This document shows positions 1 through 12,105 of a stretch of 64,000 bases of DNA, piece after piece. The stretch comes from Neoechinorhynchus agilis (lineage: Eukaryota; Acanthocephala). The stretch lies in NCBI GenBank assembly GCA_051530055.1, contig CM121342.1:3968001-4032000 (forward strand), read 5' to 3'. The notes below the pieces were generated by a model. It searched no databases. It was not told the DNA's origin and saw nothing but the letters and a program-made list of their open reading frames with translations. Numbering within the stretch: the first letter of the stretch is position 1; each line of letters begins with the position of its first letter. The position numbers and the translations under genes were made by a program.

Positions 1-203
1 TGAACTCCACTCCTCGCTCTTCATCTTGACTATGTGCCACTATTTAGAAGTACTAAATTACCCCACTGGGCCAAGCACAGCTCTCATCCTTTAGAAAAGT
101 TATTTGTCTTAGTTTTTTATTTGTTCAAAACGATTGCTTATTAGAAAAAAATCGGATAAATTCTATGCGCGTATTTATAAAAGGGCCCCTACGTTCAAAT
201 TTC
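1..203. other. 3' flank of the LARP1-like gene, no gene seen
   Basis: AT-rich sequence beyond the stop codon of the minus-strand LARP1-like gene. I see no domain or repeat in it. Confidence 0.5.
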
Positions 204-2125
204 TTATTGATCAGATGCAAAGCCACCGCTATTACTCGTTTGTCTATTCTCGGCCTGATCTTCCTGCTGCTCCGTTTCTTGCTCTACCTCGTTGTAAACC
301 TCGGTTGGTTGTTCGGGGGTTACCTGCAGCAGTAGCGATTCCTCGTACTCTCGGATCGAATCTGGATACTCTACAGCCATCGGTGGATGCTTTATCTTGC
401 GACCAACCTTGTATTCGTCATCGATATCAACAATATCACTCGCCTGAATCGCGTCTCGAATCTCCATTAGATTTGTACTCTCGCTCTTGATGCCATGGAA
501 ATTTGACAAAAGATACAAATGGATTCGACCATTCACGTCCAAATGTGACCGAAGATACCGATCTCGCGCAAGATTATAATCGCAAAAGTAAAACTCAACC
601 AAAATACGAATCCGTTCAGCTGTAGTTTCTCCCTTTCGTCTCGGTGGTCGATATCTTAACACTTTGGGCCGTTCTTCAAGATTTCTAAAACAACGTATCA
701 TCGGCGGGAGATTCGGATTTCCTTCCATGGGGGGATAAGCGGTTGTCATCACGGTGCCAACGTTGGGGAGGCCGAAATCTTCTTCAAACGGTTGATCTAT
801 TGGCTCGCTTAGCCAAATTGATTTACATTGGGGCCCAGGACCATAATAAGAATTGGAGTTGTATCCTCCTCCACTAGGGAATCCACCTAACATCGCTGCT
901 GCTGAAATCAGCATTTCCTGTTGCTGCTGTGGATCTTGTTCATTTGGTTGTTGTTGTTGGGGTATTGCTTGTTGGGGTTGTTCTTGACTTGTTAGTCGTT
1001 GGAACGGAGCTTGACTCTGTTGGAAAGTGATCGGAGGTGGCGGCACTTGTTGGGTCTGTGGATGTTGTTGTTGTTGTTGATGCATAGCTGCAGCCCATAG
1101 AAACGCTTGATGATTTGCTTGCATTGGTTGAGGAACGTACATAGCGGCGGCGGTAGGGAGAAATCCCGCTTGAGCAGCTTGGTGAGCATTGAATAAAAAT
1201 CCAGGATGTGGTGTAGTCGGGATGAATTGTTGTTGTGGTGGCGGCGGTGGCGGTGGCGGTGGAGGTTGTTGTGCCGCTGCTGCTGCTGCCGCTGCCGCTG
1301 CCGCCGCTGCTGCATATTGGATTGGTTGTATGAAAGGGATTCCGGCTCCTTGTTGTGGAGCCTGCGATGGAATTGTTAGGTTCGCAGTTGTTATTGGTTG
1401 TGGTGGTTGGGGTCGCTGCGAAGGATTAGAAGGTCGTGGATCGGGTCTTTGAATCGGTTGTGTGAAGCTATTGGCAGGTCTTGTAGGTCTAAAGACCTGA
1501 GCAGCGTGCCGGTTCTGCCGGTTGGCGAAAGTGTTGCTCGTTGATACAACCGCCGGATCGTTAGAAACCGATCGCTGTCTTTGATGATGATGATGAACCG
1601 AATACTCCCATTCGGGATGTCGTTGTTGACGACGACCGCCTCGGTTGTTGTACTGACCGCGTCCTCGATTGTCCTGACGTCTCTGCTGGGGCGATTGGTT
1701 ACGTGTATCGACTAATAAACACACGAAAATCAATAATATCGACTCTGTTTACTCACCGTTAACGAAATTGTTTCGACCACGACCGCGTCTCTGCGGCTGG
1801 TAAAACTGCTGTGGCTGCTGCTGCTGCTGCTGCTGCGGAGGATACCGATGACTCTGTTGTTGTTGTTGTTGTTGTGGGCGATTCGGCTCAACCTCATGAC
1901 CGACTATTGGCCACTCTCGATCGTTCAAACTCAATCGTCCAAATCTTTCGGACACGTTTTCAGACTCGGCGGTGTCCCTTCGCGTTGACATTCCGGATTG
2001 CTCTAAAAACAATTTCGGAGAAAAAACAACAACATTGATCACTAGTCGCGCTTTTAAACAAAACAAAATTCTCTTTTTGTATACAAATAAACAACAAACT
2101 TACGATTAGTAGCATACGTATTCAT
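204..2125 (-). CDS. LARP1: La-related protein, LARP1-like (three exons)
   Basis: RNA-binding La-related protein; LARP1 proteins bind mRNA ends and regulate translation of ribosomal-protein mRNAs in the cytoplasm. I read three exons on the minus strand: 2125-2104, 2002-1757 and 1711-204. The introns (101 nt and 45 nt) have GT-AG ends and keep frame, giving about 591 residues. The N-terminal three quarters is low complexity: RG-rich, poly-Gln, about 15 alanines and 10 prolines in a row. The La motif lies at about residues 455-530, with EFYFCDYNLARDRYL followed by LLSNFHGIKS and ending in the IVDIDDE segment, closest in style to LARP1. The C-terminal DM15 repeats of animal LARP1 are not seen after it; the protein ends in an acidic Gln/Glu-rich tail. 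A missed 3' exon could hide them. An alternative start is the internal Met at 1991. Confidence 0.82.
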
Positions 2126-3020
2126 GGTCCGCAAACTGACGAGTTCAACCTCTTCAGCACACGCAAAAACTTTTAACGAGAATCCTGGGTGAAACGCAGT
2201 GTCGCTTATCGCATCTACACAAGCGCTAACGAAAAGAAAGAAGCTATTCGCCATGAAAACCAAAAGAAACACGTCATCGATTATCCTTCATACGAAATGG
2301 ATCTCTCAATGGATCTTTTAAAAATTAATATGATCAATTAAAATTATTGTTTTTAATTAGAGCGAAAACGACGACCAAATCCGATCGATTCTGTGAGCAA
2401 AATTTCAGAAAAGAGCGAAAAATCTGTCGAATTCAAGGTCACTTTATTGTTGGGCTTTATCGTTCTTGCCAATACAAAAAACGCTTAAAATGATCAAAAT
2501 GAAACAAGAATTAATTGTAACAATTCTATTGCAGCCAATCAGCGCACAACGATGCACATAATCGTACAAACTGACACAAGTTAACCAATCAGCTTCTAGC
2601 AAAAAGTTTAAAGATGCGACACATTACTTATTTTTTGTTAGCAAAATTTAAACGTGTGTATTTAAAGTACACTTACATTAATGAGAAGTTTGAATCATAC
2701 GAGAGGTGGCAACTAAACTTCCTTGCTGAATGTGACTGAAAATTAAAATTTACGATTTATAAGTTGCCCCAAGTCTAGTGGATGTGGTGGTGGTGGTGGA
2801 TTCTGGATCGGAAGCAAAGATGACGTAGCAGTGATATGTGAGCAACGAACAATATAAGAGGAGGAAAGCGGGTAGACAAAGAATAACAACGGGCACTCTT
2901 ATTAATATTGATCGTCTGCCACAGGTGAACAAAGCAGCCGCAACCGAACGATCTCCAAAAACAGTTTGTTTTTTATTGACTAATACCCATAAAAAAATTT
3001 TTAAAGAAATAAGACACAAT
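2126..3020. other. Upstream region of the LARP1-like gene, no further gene recognised
   Basis: AT-rich unique sequence upstream of the minus-strand start at 2125. It probably holds the promoter. Short open frames on both strands around 2750-3068 overlap a GGT microsatellite (about 2786-2801) and show no recognisable domain. Confidence 0.4.
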
Positions 3021-4560
3021 ATCTTTGCCATGAGAAGATTAAGGAAGCCGCTAGGGAACTTTTTTTAAGCAAAAAATACTCAAAATTTCCAAAAATGGAC
3101 AAAAATCTTTAAAGATTTGTTTTTCTAAAATATAAGAAATAAATTATTCTGTCGTTAATACGAAAAAATCAATATTCATGAGAAGACTAAGGAAGAGGCA
3201 AAGAATTCTTTTTAAGGAAAAAAGACACAATATTTCAAATAAGGACAAAGATCTTTATAGATTTGCTTTTCTTAAATATAAGAAATAAATTATTCTGTTG
3301 TTAATACGAAAAAATCAATATTCATGAGAAGACTAAGGAAGAGGCAAAGGAATTTTTTTAAGCAAAAAATACACAAAATTTCCAAAAAAGGACAAAAATC
3401 TTTATAGGTCTGTTTTTCTAAAATATACGAAATAAATTATTCTGTTGTTAATACGAAAAAATCAATATTCATGAGAGGACTAAGGAAGAGGCAAAGAATT
3501 CTTTTTAAGGAAAAAAGACAAAATTCCCAAAAAAGGAGAAAGATCTTTATAGGTCTGTTTTTCTAAAATATAAGAAATAAATTATTCTGTTGTTAATACG
3601 AAAAAATCAATATTCATGAGAAGATAAGGAAGGGCAGAATTTTTTAAGAAAAAATACAAAATTTCCAAAAAGGACAAAAATCTTTATAGGTCTGTTTTTC
3701 TAAAATATAAGAAATAAATTATTCTGTTGTTAATACGAAAAAATCAATATTCATGAGAGGACTAAGGAAGAGGCAAAGAATTCTTTTAAGAAAAAGACAA
3801 AATTCCCAAAAAAGGAGAAAGATCTTTATAGGTCTGTTTTTCTAAAATATAAGAAATAAATTATTCTGTTGTTAATACGAAAAAATCAATATTCATGAGA
3901 AGATTAAGGAAGAGGCAAAGAATTTTTTTAAGAAAAATACACAAAATTTCCAAAAAAGGACAAAATCTTTATAGGTCTGTTTTTCTAAAATATAAGAAAT
4001 AAATTATTCTGTTGTTAATACGAAAAAATCAATATTCATGAGAGGACTAAGGAAGAGGCAAAGAATTCTTTTTAAGGAAAAAAGACAAAATTTTCAAAAA
4101 AGGAGAAAGATCTTTATAGGTCTGTTTTTCTAAAATATAAGAAATAAATAATTCTGTTGTTAATACGAAAAAATATTCACGAGAAGATTAAGGAAGAGGC
4201 AAAGGAATTTTTTTAAGGAAAAAAGACACAATATTTCAAACAAGGACAAAAATCTTTAAAGATTTGTTTTTCTAAAATATTCATGAGAAAATTAAGGAAG
4301 AGGCTAGGGAACTTTTTTTTAAGGAAAAAGACCCCAAATTTCCAAATAAGGACAAAAATCTTTATAGATTTGCTTTTCTTAAATATAAGAAATAAATTAT
4401 TCTGTTGTTAATACGAAAAAATATTCACGAGAAGATTAAGGAAGAGGCAAAGGAATTTTTTTAGGGAAAAAAGACACAATATTTCAAATAAGGACAGAGA
4501 TCTTTAGAAGTTTGCTTCGAAAATATTGAGCAAAATATTTTGTCGCAATGGCGAAAAAAT
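3020..4560. repeat. Tandem array, unit about 140 bp, roughly 10-11 copies
   Basis: Repeating block with TTCATGAGAAGACTAAGGAAG near one end and AAATAAATTATTCTGTTGTT near the other; starts recur near 3176, 3322, 3468, 3611 and onward. Copies differ by small deletions in A and T runs. Two sub-variants (GAAGACTAAGG and GAGGACTAAGG) alternate in the middle of the array, suggesting amplification of a two-unit block. Confidence 0.9.
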
Positions 4561-4564
4561 ATAA

Positions 4565-4810
4565 ATAGAAAGACTAATTAAGTCATGAAAAACTTTTTAA
4601 AACAAATCCGACAAAATATTTTTGCAAGGCCGAAGATCTTTAGAAGTCTGCTTAGAAAATTTCCAATGCGAAGTATAATTTGTGGGTTTAGAAGACTAAT
4701 TAAGTCATGAAAAACTTTTTAAAACAAATCCGACAAAATATTTTTTGCAAGGCCGAAGATCTTTAGAAGTCTGCTTAGAAAATTTCCTAATGCGAAGTAT
4801 AATTTGCAAT
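4565..4810. repeat. Tandem pair, unit about 121 bp
   Basis: Two near-identical copies of a block with GACTAATTAAGTCATGAAAA, starting near 4571 and 4692. It shares the GATCTTTAGAAG and TTTTTAA features of the preceding array and looks like a diverged relative of that unit. Confidence 0.8.
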
Positions 4811-5637
4811 AATTGTGCATTGACGAATAAGAATTCAAGAAAATAAAATGAGAATAAAGTGCAAAGGGGATCCCAGTAAATATCACGCGTATAAATTACA
4901 TTTGGAATAAAAATTTAATTCACGCGATAATTGTGTTAGGGACGTATTTTTTGAGAAGAAAATCCCAAATGACTCGTTATTTAAAAACGAAGCGAGAAGA
5001 GAAATCTCCAAAATGTCGATTTGTGAATCGTAAACACATCTCGCCTTAGATATACCCATCAAACGGTTGGATTGAATTTTATTTTCGTGTAACGCTCGAA
5101 AACATTTTACGTAAGCGAGTATTTATCTCTTTCCGACAACAAAAATGACTTTCAAGTTCACCTTCGCATTTTAGTGGAGATTTTAAATACGAACGAACTT
5201 TACTGGTGTTCTTCCTGCCATTTCCGTGGAAAAATAATCGAGAAAATTACACGGTAAAAAACCTTTCAAATATTCAATAAAACAGATTTTATCCGGGAGT
5301 CGGGCAAGCCGGCCAAAACTGTTTCATAGAGAAAGATATGAATTTCGGAGTGTTTTTCGGGACTTGTGAGAAGGGTTTTTAATCGTTGACTTGGTGTAAT
5401 CGCCGTGAAGAGAACACGAGTTCTTGGTGTGACGAATTTCGAGTCGTTTTTATGTTGTTGTTGACGAGGACGTCCAGAAAAAACCGTGTCGAGAAGCTTC
5501 GGTGGGTTTTTCACCTTTTTTGTGTAAACAACAACAAAATCACTTTAAAATGTTGTCGGGTTTAAACCCCTTTACGAATTGAAAATTTAGAATTAAAAAT
5601 AAAGTTTTTTGGAAGCAAATGTTTCGGTGTTTTATTA
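4811..5637. other. Unique spacer between tandem arrays
   Basis: Non-repetitive sequence. A minus-strand frame at 5514-5266 could encode 82 residues, but it shows no domain, no splice context and no match to a family I know, so I do not call a gene. Confidence 0.5.
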
Positions 5638-6345
5638 GTTTAAAGAACTTTAGAAAGAAAATTCCACTTAAACCAGAAAAAGAAGCGGATTTTAAATATC
5701 TTATCAACAATTTCGGTCGAAATTAAAACGTTGTCGATATTCCCTTTGAGATTTTCCAACTGGATATTTTCTACCTTTAATCATTTTAAAGAACTTTGGA
5801 AAGAAAATTCCACTTAAACCAGAAAAAGAAGCGGATTTTAAATATCTTATCAACAATTTCGGTCGAAATTAAAACGTTGTCGATATTCCCTTTTAGATTT
5901 TCCAACTGGATATTTTCTACCTTTAATCATTTTAAAGAACTTTAGAAAGAAAATTCCACTTAAACCAGAAAAAGAAGCGGATTTTAAATATCTTATCAAC
6001 AATTTCGGTCGAAATTAAAACGTTGTCGATATTCCCTTTGAGATTTTCCAACTGGATATTTTCTACCTTTAATCATTTTAAAGAACTTTGGAAAGAAAAT
6101 TCCACTTAAACCAGAAAAAGAAGCGGATTTTAAATATCTTATCAACAATTTCGGTCGAAATTAAAACGTTGTCGATATCCCCTTTGAGATTTTCCAACTG
6201 GATATTTTCTACCTTTAATCATTTTAAAGAACTTTGGAAAGAAAATTCCACTTAAACCAGAAAAAGAAGCGGATTTTAAATATCTTATCAACAATTTCGG
6301 TCGAAATTAAAACGTTGTCGATATCCCCTTTGAGATTTTCCAACT
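5638..6345. repeat. Tandem array, unit about 146 bp, nearly 5 copies
   Basis: Unit begins TTTAAAGAACTTTGGAAAG and carries CCAGAAAAAGAAGCGG and AATTTCGGTCGAAATT. Starts near 5639, 5784, 5930, 6076 and 6222. Copies are almost identical. The array joins directly, without spacer, to the next one. Confidence 0.92.
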
Positions 6346-8935
6346 CGCTTCAATTTCTCACAAATCGATCAAAATATCGTTTTATAAAGTGATGAAGTGA
6401 ATTCAAAGAAAATTGCGAAAATCAATACTTTTAAAAAGTGCAAAAAATCGATAAATTTCAAAGTTTTGGGTTGCAAGTTTACGCGATTGTTCTATTAAAG
6501 TTTGAAGAATTTTAAATAATTCGTGATGCTAAAACACAAAAAATCGCTTTTTTGTTCGTTTAGAAACGAATCTAGTTTTTTTCTCTTCAATTTCTCACAA
6601 ACCGATCAAAATATCGTTTTATAAAGTGATGAAGTGAATTCAAAGAAAATTGCGAAAATCAATACTTTTAAAAAGTGCAAAAAATCGATAAATTTCAAAG
6701 TTTTGGGTTGCAAGTTTACGCGATTGTTCTATTAAAGTTTGAAGAATTTTAAATAATTCGTGATGCTAAAACACAAAAAATCGCTTTTTTTGTTCGTTTA
6801 GAAACGAATCTAGTTTTTTTCTCTTCAATTTCTCACAAACCGATCAAAATATCGTTTTATAAAGTGATGAAGTGAATTCAAAGAAAATTGCGAAAATCAA
6901 TACTTTTAAAAAGTGCAAAAAATCGATAAATTTCAAAGTTTTGGGTTGCAAGTTTACGCGATTGTTCTATTAAAGTTTGAAGAATTTTAAATAATTCGTG
7001 ATGCTAAAACACAAAAAATCGCTTTTTTTGTTCGTTTAGAAACGAATCTAGTTTTTTTCTCTTCAATTTCTCACAAACCGATCAAAATATCGTTTTATAA
7101 AGTGATGAAGTGAATTCAAAGAAAATTGCGAAAATCAATACTTTTAAAAAGTGCAAAAAATCGATATATTTCAAAGTTTTGGGTTGCAAGTTTACGCGAT
7201 TGTTCTATTAAAGTTTGAAGAATTTTAAATAATTCGTGATGCTAAAACACAAAAAATCGCTTTTTTTGTTCGTTTAGAAACGAATCTAGTTTTTTTCTCT
7301 TCAATTTCTCACAAACCGATCAAAATATCGTTTTATAAAGTGATGAAGTGAATTCAAAGAAAATTGCGAAAATCAATACTTTTAAAAAGTGCAAAAAATC
7401 GATATATTTCAAAGTTTTGGGTTGCAAGTTTACGCGATTGTTCTATTAAAGTTTGAAGAATTTTAAATAATTCGTGATGCTAAAACACAAAAAATCGCTT
7501 TTTTTGTTCGTTTAGAAACGAATCTAGTTTTTTCTCTTCAATTTCTCACAAACCGATCAAAATATCGTTTTATAAAGTGATGAAGTGAATTCAAAGAAAA
7601 TTGCGAAAATCAATACTTTTAAAAAGTGCAAAAAATCGATAAATTTCAAAGTTTTGGGTTGCAAGTTTACGCGATTGTTCTATTAAAGTTTGAAGAATTT
7701 TAAATAATTCGTGATGCTAAAACACAAAAAATCGCTTTTTTTGTTCGTTTAGAAACGAATCTAGTTTTTTTCTCTTCAATTTCTCACAAACCGATCAAAA
7801 TATCGTTTTATAAAGTGATGAAGTGAATTCAAAGAAAATTGCGAAAATCAATACTTTTAAAAAGTGCAAAAAATCGATAAATTTCAAAGTTTTGGGTTGC
7901 AAGTTTACGCGATTGTTCTATTAAAGTTTGAAGAATTTTAAATAATTCGTGATGCTAAAACACAAAAAATCGCTTTTTTTGTTCGTTTAGAAACGAATCT
8001 AGTTTTTTCTCTTCAATTTCTCACAAACCGATCAAAATATCGTTTTATAAAGTGATGAAGTGAATTCAAAGAAAATTGCGAAAATCAATACTTTTAAAAA
8101 GTGCAAAAAATCGATAAATTTCAAAGTTTTGGGTTGCAAGTTTACGCGATTGTTCTATTAAAGTTTGAAGAATTTTAAATAATTCGTGATGCTAAAACAC
8201 AAAAAATCGCTTTTTTGTTCGTTTAGAAACGAATCTAGTTTTTTTCTCTTCAATTTCTCACAAACCGATCAAAATATCGTTTTATAAAGTGATGAAGTGA
8301 ATTCAAAGAAAATTGCGAAAATCAATACTTTTAAAAAGTGCAAAAAATCGATAAATTTCAAAGTTTTGGGTTGCAAGTTTACGCGATTGTTCTATTAAAG
8401 TTTGAAGAATTTTAAATAATTCGTGATGCTAAAACACAAAAAATCGCTTTTTTTGTTCGTTTAGAAACGAATCTAGTTTTTTTCTCTTCAATTTCTCACA
8501 AACCGATCAAAATATCGTTTTATAAAGTGATGAAGTGAATTCAAAGAAAATTGCGAAAATCAATACTTTTAAAAAGTGCAAAAAATCGATAAATTTCAAA
8601 GTTTTGGGTTGCAAGTTTACGCGATTGTTCTATTAAAGTTTGAAGAATTTTAAATAATTCGTGATGCTAAAACACAAAAAATCGCTTTTTTTGTTCGTTT
8701 AGAAACGAATCTAGTTTTTTTCTCTTCAATTTCTCACAAACCGATCAAAATATCGTTTTATAAAGTGATGAAGTGAATTCAAAGAAAATTGCGAAAATCA
8801 ATACTTTTAAAAAGTGCAAAAAATCGATAAATTTCAAAGTTTTGGGTTGCAAGTTTACGCGATTGTTCTATTAAAGTTTGAAGAATTTTAAATAATTCGT
8901 GATGCTAAAACACAAAAAATCGCTTTATTAGTTCG
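6346..8935. repeat. Tandem array, unit about 237 bp, about 11 copies
   Basis: Unit begins CTTCAATTTCTCACAAACCG and ends in a T-run after GAAACGAATCTAG. Starts near 6349, 6586, 6823, 7060, 7297, 7536, 7773, 8008, 8246, 8484 and 8723. Copies differ mainly in homopolymer length and a few substitutions (GATAAATTT or GATATATTT). This homogeneity points to recent amplification or ongoing conversion. No open frame runs through it. Confidence 0.95.
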
Positions 8936-9194
8936 TTTTTATCATACAATGAAAACCTAATAAGCGAGGCGCATCGGCTATTTAAGTGTTAAACGCTTTT
9001 TAAAAATAACAAAAAATGCTTTGGCGTGAATGAAAAACAACGTGTCTTATTTTTCATTGCTTCCAGGTTGTTTCCGGAAATTTCATGCTTAAAAATGAAG
9101 TGTTGCCCGATAATCTTTATTGTTCTTGACGTAAAGTTTCAGCGAAATATTCAGTTGTTTATTTTATTGAGAATTGCATTTATGTTATTGTTTG

Positions 9195-10713
9195 TTTTAT
9201 GGCGGGATAAAATTGAATAGCTGAAAACAATCGGATTTAACCGAATGTCCCTCAATTTTTTGTGGACATAAAACAAACATCAGAATAATTCAATCTTCAA
9301 ACAGTTGGTCGCTTGTCAAACCCCGACAGGGATCGTTAAAGAATTTCATACTGGATTGCAGTGTTAGACAGTTTCAATTAGCGATGTTTGATTCAGAAAT
9401 AGATTTATCTTCTTTTCTTCAGTCAATTGTTTCGCAAGTTTTTCACTTCAACGTCCGAAGGACTTTCTAATGATTGAAGGCTATAAAAAACTTTGCCAAA
9501 AAATCGTACGAAGAAACCATGAGTTCACAGAACAGCTTTAAAAATCACTCTTTAATTATTCAAAACTTAAAAACTAACTGGATAAAATTGTATGCAATTT
9601 TACATTTTCTCAATCGTTGTCATTTTCTTTTATGAATCATTTCGCATCCGTATCTTTCATACAAACGAACTTCATTATAGACATGCCTTTATTTGTTTTC
9701 ATCAACAATGATATGCCGGCATACAAGTGCCAAATTTCTCTAGGGATTTTATCCCATGGGACGACTACGAGAAGCCGTAACTGTACTTGCTTCTTCTTTA
9801 CTTATACAATGCGCCATTCTAGCAATATTTATCCAAATTAACGCAACAGCAGCAGTCAAAAGAGCTGAATTCATTGCTTAGAGGAAAAGGCTTGTTACAA
9901 TAGAATTTCTATCTAGCATCAGAAATGGGTTTTTTAACTAATTTAGCAACCCAATCGACTTTAAAGAGAGTTGGCTCTTTTTATTATAGACGCATTTTCT
10001 TTTGAACACGTTCAAGAGAAAATTCTATCACGTTTCCTTTGAAAGGGAATTTGGATTACCATTAACCAATTTTTGGACTTTTGAACTAAAAAAAGATCGT
10101 TGGAATCTATCGACAAGTCTTGAAAAAAGTAGTGTTCTCCTAATTGGATCTCAAGAAGCAAATCGCTTTCTCGTAGTTGGCTAAATGGGAGTTGTTGCCA
10201 TTTAGAGAGAAACTATGCAACATCGATTCCGTGCCTATGGAACCTTTTGCAACATTATCTTCTTTTGTAATAGATTTCTGCGAGCAACAGAAAGTTTTTC
10301 CTGCAATATTGCAAATACCGCCTAGTCTGAAAAGCGACCAATTTGACCCTTTAACACTAGAGGCCCTAAAGAGTCCACGTTTACAAATCGTGAATATAAA
10401 CCGATATTTTTTGACGAATAAATGGAGGAAACTTAATTTTAATTTGGCGCTTATACCACTGGGCCCCAATTATTTGCCTAGCTTTGGCCCTATTACGCCC
10501 TCAACGCCCAGTTGAAGCCTAGGTCTTATTTTTCAAATTAAAATTAAGACACGGGCATGGAAAATTAAAGAGCGATTCAGGCCATTAGTTACAAAACTGT
10601 TTGAAGATTGAACTATTCTGATGTTTTTTATGGCGTAAAAATTAAAGGAAATTAAAACAGATATTTCGGATCGGATTTAATCAATTCCTTTAATTTTTAA
10701 GCCATAAAAAGCT
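9195..10713. mobile_element. 1.5 kb element with hairpin-bearing terminal inverted repeats
   Basis: The left end (about 9195-9304) and right end (about 10600-10713) are inverted repeats of each other. Both begin with TTTTATGGC-like sequence, contain an internal hairpin (left arms 9195-9217 and 9252-9274; right arms about 10628-10655 and 10680-10706), and finish inward with CATCAGAATAATTCAATCTT or its complement. This is the layout of a DNA transposon or non-autonomous foldback element. No transposase is recognisable, and no target duplication was established by eye. The inner motif AATTCAATCTTCAAAC recurs alone near 29074 and, inverted, near 56575. Confidence 0.6.
10002..10515 (+). other. Two overlapping open frames inside the hairpin-TIR element, function unknown
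   Basis: Frames 10002-10184 (60 residues) and 10177-10515 (112 residues) overlap by a few bases in different phases, so the pair may be one broken frame. The second has ordinary protein-like composition (VPMEPFATLSSFVIDFCEQQ is one stretch). I recognise no domain. They may be remains of a captured or element-encoded gene; equally they may be chance frames. Confidence 0.2.
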
Positions 10714-12105
10714 TTATTGGTGTGAATTTGGTCATGCACGAAATAATTAGTTTTAGAAAACAGAATCCAATACGAGAACTTCAGTGTTTTTTAAAGAGAG
10801 ATTGGAAAATGGCAAAAAGGAAAAAATCACGATGAACATTTTGATCGCATTATCTTAAAGATCAACTTGATGATACCGTCGTGGCAAATGTTTGATGAAG
10901 TTCTTAGACATGTCAAAGAACAAAACAACTGAGAATCTTGTTTGTCCGGGTAGTTTTATTAGACGACTAATAAAAAATTATCAAAGCTAAATTTTTAATC
11001 GAAGGCTAGTGGGTTTTTGTAGGTTCAAATCTAACGGATTTGCCATGTCATATTTAAACAAATTATTTTTGAACCAACCAAATTCCGTCATTCGAAAAAT
11101 GTGTTGAATTTCTTTTATCTTGTCTAATTTCCACCCCTTTTCAAATTGAGTGAAATTTTTAATAATAGTAAATTTTCTAAACTCTATCGTTAAAAATAAT
11201 CCCTTATTTTTCTTACTTTCATTTTTTCGCCGTGATTCTCTTCTGTGTCGTTCTGATCCGGATAAAATCGGCGTGTTCCATTGTTTTTTGACAGTGCTCT
11301 AAACTACAAAAAAAGAACCCCTAATTTTGATCACCGAATCTTCGATTTCGTTTCTAAGAGTTCCTTATTCAAGTCTCAAACTCACTGCCTAAAAAAAATA
11401 ATTGCAAAAACCTTTATTTATCCATTCATGGCCAGAATTTAGAGTAGAACGTTTTTATGCGGGAAATAATTAGGACATGGACATCATTCGGATACGAGAT
11501 TTTCTTGGATAAACCCAATTTGATGTGTTTTTTAAATTTCGGTGTTATTCTTCGTGGGTTTTTTACACTGTCGTTCTGTCGAGACACTCGAGTGCCGTTC
11601 AGTGTCGCGGCGAATGTCCTTTTACAAGCGATTGTCGAAGTAACTGAAACGAATCCGAGGTCCGCAAGACCAGGACGGCAGCTGAGTGATCCAGAAAGGC
11701 GGTGGCTATTCCAAAAATGAAAAAATCTTCCATATTTTTGAAATTATTGTTCACGTCTCCGACGAGGTTCTCAGAACGTCTTTTTAATCGAAAAAGAAAT
11801 CATTTGCCGCGGCTGCACATCTTCATGGGGTTTTTACACTGTAATTCTGATCCGGATAAAATTGATGTGTTCCATTTCCTTGAGTTTTCTTTTTCGATGA
11901 ATAATTATGGCTCAGATTGTTTTAATCAGTTTGGAGATTCAAAAACGTCTCGTGTTGTTCACAAAGAAATGAGTTTGACGTAACAAATTTCTAGTTGAGA
12001 GATGTCAACAACAATTAGGTAAGGTTTTTCTACTAGAAAATAGCTAAGATCATCGTAAAAAAAGCAATCTACGATGATAAAATATTAGTTGAAATCGAAG
12101 AATGT
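10714..12105. other. Spacer with a short duplicated block, no gene supported
   Basis: A block containing TTCTGATCCGGATAAAAT and GTGTTCCATT occurs near 11249 and again near 11844, each next to a TTTTTACACTG or TTTTTTGACAG segment. Open frames at 11457-11720 and 11702-11983 span these duplicates but show no domain. I call this degenerate repeat-derived sequence. Confidence 0.4.

Noticed and set aside
1189-1452. Plus-strand frame rich in Gly, Cys and Ala
   Set aside because: It is the antisense of the poly-Pro, poly-Gln and poly-Ala codons of the LARP1-like gene.
10990-11045. tRNA gene suggested by GGCTAGTGGG and GGTTCAAATCT
   Set aside because: The spacing is far too short and no acceptor stem pairs.
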